Below are positions 60,267-64,000 of a stretch of DNA of 64,000 nt, in pieces (the stretch's first letter is position 1; every line of letters starts with the position of its first letter). The notes under the pieces are model-generated. The model searched no databases. It worked only from the letters and a program-made list of their open reading frames with translations, and was not told where the DNA came from. The stretch comes from Oscillospiraceae bacterium (lineage in GTDB: Bacteria > Bacillota > Clostridia > Oscillospirales > CAG-272). The translations under genes and the position numbers were made by a program. The stretch lies in contig SVSN01000010.1 in NCBI GenBank assembly GCA_015064285.1, positions 1-64,000 on the forward strand. Direction: 5' to 3'.

Positions 60267-61715
60267 ATGAAGAAATGGATCACATTACTGCTGCTGGCGT
60301 CCATGCTGCTGGCCACAGTATCCTGCGGAGGAGCGGCGGAGACAGATGCACCTGAAAATACCCCTGCAGCGGAAACCGAAACGGAAACCGAGACCGAAAC
60401 CGAGCCGCCTCTTTCCGATGATCTGCCCGATACCGACTGCGGCGGACGCTCTTACCGGATTGCATCCTTTGAAGGGTACGAAGATGAGTTTTATACGGAA
60501 GAGCTGACCGGGGAAGTGGAAAACGATGCTGTATTCAACCGGAATGCCAGACTGGAGGAACGGTTCAATATTTCCATTGAAGCCCTTGCCATGACTGACG
60601 GTGCCGGCGGAAACTACAGAACACTGGTGAAGTACGTGACAGCCGGCGATGACTACTGCGATGTGGCTGCACAGGAAGTGTGGAATCTGCATATTGCCAC
60701 CGCTGCCGGGATCTACCATAACTGGAATGACACCAAATACATCAATCCGGAGAAGCCCTGGTGGAACCAGCTCATCAATGAAAACGCCACCTTCAATGGC
60801 AAGCTCTTTGCCCTGACCGGTTCGTATACTGTGACCTATATGACTTCCACCATGGCAACGTATGTGAATTCCAATCTGCTGAAAGAGTACGGCATGGAAC
60901 AGGATGCGCTGTATTCTCTGGTACAGGAGGGCGGCTGGACGCTGGACTACATGGGTACGCTGGCAGAAAGTATGTATAAGGACACCAACGGGGACGGTAC
61001 CCGGGATAAGACAGACCGGTACGGCTATGCCGCAAACTGGTATTACTCCGATGCATGGTGTTCCGCCTTTGATATTCCCGTAACCGGCAAGGCAGCGGAC
61101 GGCTCGCTGGAAATCAAGCTGATGCAGGAAAAGACCTATGACGCACTGACCAGAGTGTACCAGCTTTACTTTGAAAACGAAGGTGTATATTTCAAGGAAT
61201 CCTGGGACGGTCTGATGGAAGAATTCATGGGCGATATGGCTGTCTTTGTTCCCGGGGAACTGAGAAATGCCTTTAATGAGCTGCGGGATATGGACGATCC
61301 CTTCGGCGTGCTTCCCAATCCCAAGTATGACGAAAGCCAGGAAACCTACCACTGTCTCGTGGCGGACGGGTATTTTGTCACCGGTATGCCCACTACGGTC
61401 ACCGATACGGATTTTGTCTCCCTGATCACGGAAGCCATGGCAGCGGACACCTATATCAATGTGTACCCGGTATACTATGACGTAGCACTGAAGTCCAAGT
61501 ATTCTCAGGATGAAGCTACCGCTGCGATGGTAGACCTGATTGCAGGCGGTGCTGCTTTTGATGTATCCTTCATGTACGGTACCTATATGGAAATGCTGCC
61601 CTATATGTTCCGCGGCTGTCTCAACGAAAAGACCACGGATCTGGTTTCCAAGTACGCTGCTTCCGAAAAGAAGATCGAAGCCGCACTGGAAAAGATTTAC
61701 GCTATGTACGAATAA
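60267..61715 (+). CDS. Extracellular sugar-binding lipoprotein, paralogue 3
   Basis: A 482-residue binding lipoprotein, third of the paralogous set. Cys at 20 (LATVSC) precedes a long ETETETETETE linker. NDAVFNRNARLEERFN, DTNGDGTRDKTDRYGY and PVYYDVALKSKYSQDEATA are the shared elements. AAGGAG precedes the ATG. It has the strongest promoter in the window and a strong terminator, and stands alone. High expression is likely. No ABC sugar permease is nearby, so it probably works with permeases encoded elsewhere. Confidence 0.92.
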   Translation: MKKWITLLLLASMLLATVSCGGAAETDAPENTPAAETETETETETEPPLSDDLPDTDCGGRSYRIASFEGYEDEFYTEELTGEVENDAVFNRNARLEERFNISIEALAMTDGAGGNYRTLVKYVTAGDDYCDVAAQEVWNLHIATAAGIYHNWNDTKYINPEKPWWNQLINENATFNGKLFALTGSYTVTYMTSTMATYVNSNLLKEYGMEQDALYSLVQEGGWTLDYMGTLAESMYKDTNGDGTRDKTDRYGYAANWYYSDAWCSAFDIPVTGKAADGSLEIKLMQEKTYDALTRVYQLYFENEGVYFKESWDGLMEEFMGDMAVFVPGELRNAFNELRDMDDPFGVLPNPKYDESQETYHCLVADGYFVTGMPTTVTDTDFVSLITEAMAADTYINVYPVYYDVALKSKYSQDEATAAMVDLIAGGAAFDVSFMYGTYMEMLPYMFRGCLNEKTTDLVSKYAASEKKIEAALEKIYAMYE

Positions 61716-61733
61716 ACCGAATAAAGCGAAAGA

Positions 61734-61771
61734 AACCGGAGTGTCATGGAAAAATGACCTTCGGTTTTTTT
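61734..61771 (+). terminator. Terminator after binding lipoprotein 3
   Basis: AACCGGAG-GTCAT pairs with ATGAC-CTTCGGTT around GGAAA with small bulges, followed by a run of T. Confidence 0.85.
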
Positions 61772-61846
61772 GTGTGACTGTAATTTCCGGTTCAAAAACG
61801 GTAGACTATAGTTGAAGACGATCGTATTCGGGAAAGGAGGGATGGC

Positions 61847-62419
61847 ATGGAAGAAAGTGCCATTATCACAATGCTGTTTGCCCGGACAGAGGAAGCCCTG
61901 TCGGTTCTGCAGGACCGGTACGGCAGACTGTGTCTGGGGATTGCAAAAAACATTCTCGGAAACCGGGAGGACGCGGAAGAATGTGTCAACGACATGCTGG
62001 ATGCCGTATGGAACCGGATACCGCCGGAAAGCCCGGATCCGCTGCTGCCGTATGTTCTGCGGATCACCAGGAATATTGCCCTGAACCGGCGTCGGGCGGC
62101 GATGGCAAAAAAACGGTATGCCGGAGAAAACCTGTCCCTGGAGACTATTCGGGAAGAGCAGGGTGATGTGCTGGAGGAACTGGCGGTATATGATGACCAG
62201 GATACGGATGAAACCGTTCTCCTGGAGGCCATGAATGGTTTTCTGGACGGACTGAAGCAGGATGACCGGGTTTTATTTCTGCGGCGGTACTGGTTTGAAG
62301 ATCCGGTGCCGGATATTGCAGACCGGCTGGGGATCACGGAAAATCACGCCAGAGTCCGGCTGACAAGGCTGAAGGAGAAACTGCGGAAATATCTGAGAAA
62401 GGAAGGAATTACCATATGA
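61847..62419 (+). CDS. ECF-type sigma-70 family RNA polymerase sigma factor
   Basis: A 190-residue sigma factor. Region 2 includes LFARTEEALSVLQDRYG and NILGNREDAEECVNDMLDAVW (the DAEE-type core-binding helix). Region 4 contains LDGLKQDDRVLFLRRYW and VPDIADRLGITENHARVRLTRLKEKL. An acidic linker (DDQDTDE) joins them. It directs transcription of a small regulon, probably including its own operon. AAAGGAGG precedes the ATG. The stop overlaps the next ATG (ATGA), so the partner is co-translated and is the likely anti-sigma factor. Confidence 0.93.
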   Translation: MEESAIITMLFARTEEALSVLQDRYGRLCLGIAKNILGNREDAEECVNDMLDAVWNRIPPESPDPLLPYVLRITRNIALNRRRAAMAKKRYAGENLSLETIREEQGDVLEELAVYDDQDTDETVLLEAMNGFLDGLKQDDRVLFLRRYWFEDPVPDIADRLGITENHARVRLTRLKEKLRKYLRKEGITI

Positions 62420-63546
62420 AAAAAGAGAATATGGAGAATGTATTGTCGGATGTAAGAGATGCCTACATACAGGAAGCGGCACAGGCTGTGAAGGGGAAAA
62501 ACGGAAAAAAAAACCTGAAGAAGTGGATGGCGTTTCCCATAGCGGCGGCTTTGCTGGTCGGACTGGTAATGGGTGTGAGTGCGGTGACCCCGGTGGATCT
62601 GGGCAGTTACCTGCAGGAAGTCTTCCGGATTTCGTTCCGTACATTGGAGACAACCATGTCTGTGCCGGAGGACACTGTGTACCATTCCTCCGGGGAAGAA
62701 CTCAAACTGGAGCTGAAAGGTGTTTCAGGAGACAGACAGGTGCTGGATGCTTTTGTGGATGTAACCCTGTCACCCGATTTTGATCTGCCGGAAGACCGGT
62801 ATTTCATCCATTGTCAGATGAAGTCAACGGAACGAAACGGTGTGCAAAGCGGACGCTACAGCGTTCTGGACAGAACGGAAAATCCCGATGGAAGCACCAC
62901 CCTCTCCTGTCAGCTTACTTTGACGGATACCAGGATTATGCCGGAATCGGAATATGTGGTGGAATGCAGCAGGATTGAAGTATGGTATGAAGATACCGGT
63001 GAATACACCACAATCCTTGAGGGAGACTGGCGCCTGACATTTACGCCGAATCTGGAAGACCGGACCAGGGTTCTGCAGCCCATGGCGGAAGGAAATCTGT
63101 TTCTGCATGATGCTTCGCTTCTGCCGGGGAAAATCAGGGATGAGGATCTGATGATGGTTCCCGCAAAAGTATATGAAATCCAGTTGTCTCCTGTGAGTAT
63201 AGGGGTGTACTGGTCTGTGGAAGCAGAATACCGGAATCAGGTGCTGGGAAGCATTCCTTCTGTGTTTATGGTGAAGCTGACAGACGGAAGGTTGATTGAA
63301 TACGACAGAAATGTGCTGTACGAACCGGTACTGGGCAGGATGGAAAGAGCGGCAGACGGAACATGGCATCCTGCAGAGGAGAGCGAAAAAACACCGATCT
63401 CCATTACAAACCAGAGTTCCGGCACCAGTGCAGGCGGAGCGGATGCTCCGTGTACAGGATATTCTATCTTTACATTTGATGCCGAACTTCCGGTAGAGGA
63501 AATTGCGGTCATTACCGTGGGTGAGATTGTCATACCTGTCGAATAA
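62416..63546 (+). CDS. Membrane-anchored probable anti-sigma factor (DUF4179-like)
   Basis: A 376-residue protein with a cytoplasmic N-terminus (1-35), one membrane helix (about 37-57) and a large extracytoplasmic beta-rich domain (about 75-376). This is the layout of anti-ECF sigma factors such as those with DUF4179. It overlaps the sigma gene by 4 nt (ATGA). The outer domain probably senses an envelope signal and releases the sigma factor on stress or ligand binding. I see no clear zinc-binding anti-sigma motif. The role is inferred mainly from gene order and topology. Confidence 0.8.
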   Translation: MKKENMENVLSDVRDAYIQEAAQAVKGKNGKKNLKKWMAFPIAAALLVGLVMGVSAVTPVDLGSYLQEVFRISFRTLETTMSVPEDTVYHSSGEELKLELKGVSGDRQVLDAFVDVTLSPDFDLPEDRYFIHCQMKSTERNGVQSGRYSVLDRTENPDGSTTLSCQLTLTDTRIMPESEYVVECSRIEVWYEDTGEYTTILEGDWRLTFTPNLEDRTRVLQPMAEGNLFLHDASLLPGKIRDEDLMMVPAKVYEIQLSPVSIGVYWSVEAEYRNQVLGSIPSVFMVKLTDGRLIEYDRNVLYEPVLGRMERAADGTWHPAEESEKTPISITNQSSGTSAGGADAPCTGYSIFTFDAELPVEEIAVITVGEIVIPVE

Positions 63547-63553
63547 ACCCAAA

Positions 63554-63597
63554 GAACCGGGGTGCCTCCCATACAGGAGATATCCCGGTTCCTTTTG
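63554..63597 (+). terminator. Terminator between the anti-sigma gene and cysS
   Basis: GAACCGGG (63554-63561) pairs with CCCGGTTC (63584-63591), with an inner CTCC/GGAG stem, followed by CTTTTG. It may also serve the opposing cysS gene. Confidence 0.8.
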
Positions 63598-63626
63598 TTT
63601 CTGATTTCTTTACATCCTGTCCGGAC

Positions 63627-64000
63627 TTACTTTGTCCAGGACACACCACCCTTGGAGTCTTTCAGGGTAACGCCCATGGCGGTGAGCTTGTCACGGATTT
63701 CGTCGGCCCCTGCAAAGTCCTTGGCCTTCTTGGCATCCGCACGGGCCTTGATCAGCTCTTCCACTTCTGCCTTGAATGCGGGATCCACATCGGGGGTTTC
63801 GCAGGTGATTACCCATTCGGTTACGGCAGCGGCGGCTTTGGCGGCGGCCTGCAGAGCGGCAACCCTGGCAGCTTCTTCGATCAGCCCCAGATCCAGCACG
63901 GTTTCAAAGTCACGGATCAGTGCCAGCTTGGTGGCATCATTGGTCTTAGCCTTGAGCACATCGTACAGTGCGGTGATGGCCAGCGCCGTGTTCAGGTCGT
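63627..64000 (-). CDS. cysS: Cysteinyl-tRNA synthetase, C-terminal fragment
   Basis: The gene runs off the right edge; about 124 residues of the C-terminus are visible. DLNTALAITALYDVLK (just inside the edge) is the DALR-type anticodon helix, and the terminal KARADAKKAKDFAGADEIRDKL then TLKDSKGGVSW is the hallmark CysS ending. It charges tRNA-Cys with cysteine. The stretch around EEAARVAALQAAAKAAAAVTE is longer and richer in Ala than is usual, giving an extra helix before the final motif. Convergent with the anti-sigma gene. Confidence 0.92.
   Translation of the reverse strand, partial: DLNTALAITALYDVLKAKTNDATKLALIRDFETVLDLGLIEEAARVAALQAAAKAAAAVTEWVITCETPDVDPAFKAEVEELIKARADAKKAKDFAGADEIRDKLTAMGVTLKDSKGGVSWTK

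Noticed and set aside
61797-61825. Autoregulated ECF promoter upstream of the sigma gene
   Set aside because: TGTAAT-N17-TAGACT and the surrounding bases are too weak to call without a known motif for this sigma factor.

Overview
The window is GC-rich, densely coded DNA from an anaerobic, very probably spore-forming-lineage Bacillota (Clostridia; Oscillospirales-like). The evidence is a HydA/HydB-type [FeFe]-hydrogenase, SpoVG, a PrmC-DUF1385 pair, strong Shine-Dalgarno sites, sigma-A promoters with 17-nt spacers, and many glycoside-hydrolase-like genes. There is no rRNA, phage, transposase, CRISPR array or plasmid gene. The family is an inference; no rRNA gene is present to settle it.

Layout. 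1-2258: end of a NuoF-like flavin subunit and the catalytic subunit of a trimeric-type [FeFe]-hydrogenase. 2751-15234 (minus): a long run reading DUF1385, PrmC, acetyltransferase, LeuA, CimA, Ddl, then GH78-like and two tandem DUF4091 (GH123-like) proteins. 15693-19149 (plus): an Anabaena-sensory-rhodopsin-transducer (ASRT) family protein, a third DUF4091 protein, an SDR and a lipoprotein. 19200-24765 (minus): sialidase-like, GH110-like, GH5-like and Gfo/Idh/MocA proteins. 25021-30788: a sugar-binding lipoprotein, M16C peptidase, pyroglutamyl peptidase and Ogt. 30902-37255 (minus): an uncharacterised protein, ADP-ribosylglycohydrolase, sugar isomerase/epimerase, DUF3592, MATE and RlmI. 37497-42869 (plus): a NatAB-like ABC exporter followed by two TIM-barrel hydrolase-like proteins and an isomerase/epimerase. 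43014-49448 (plus): lipoproteins, then an MBOAT/DHHW O-acyltransferase pair. 49606-57948: MurC, SpoVG, a CarB-DapF fusion, a second sugar-binding lipoprotein and tRNA-Trp. 58082-63546: a GH99-like protein, a predicted ATPase, a third sugar-binding lipoprotein, and an ECF sigma/membrane-anchored partner. 63627-64000: C-terminus of CysS.

How the genes fit together. The dominant theme is glycan scavenging in which only the binding proteins carry export signals. All glycosidase-like proteins lack signal peptides, so cleavage of imported oligosaccharides is probably cytoplasmic. Three paralogous binding lipoproteins have their own strong promoters and no permeases beside them. Five proteins (three DUF4091 and two smaller TIM-barrel proteins) share an Asp-Glu-Pro motif at a likely active-site position.

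The most unusual single object is the 1362-residue in-frame fusion of the carbamoyl-phosphate synthase large subunit to diaminopimelate epimerase, both halves with key residues intact. Other points worth following are the ASRT protein in a sugar locus, a purine-rich dispersed repeat that repeatedly abuts stop codons, a DHHW acyltransferase interrupted by a Thr/Glu repeat and Ig-like domain, and Ser/Ile substitutions in the hydrogenase active-site motifs.
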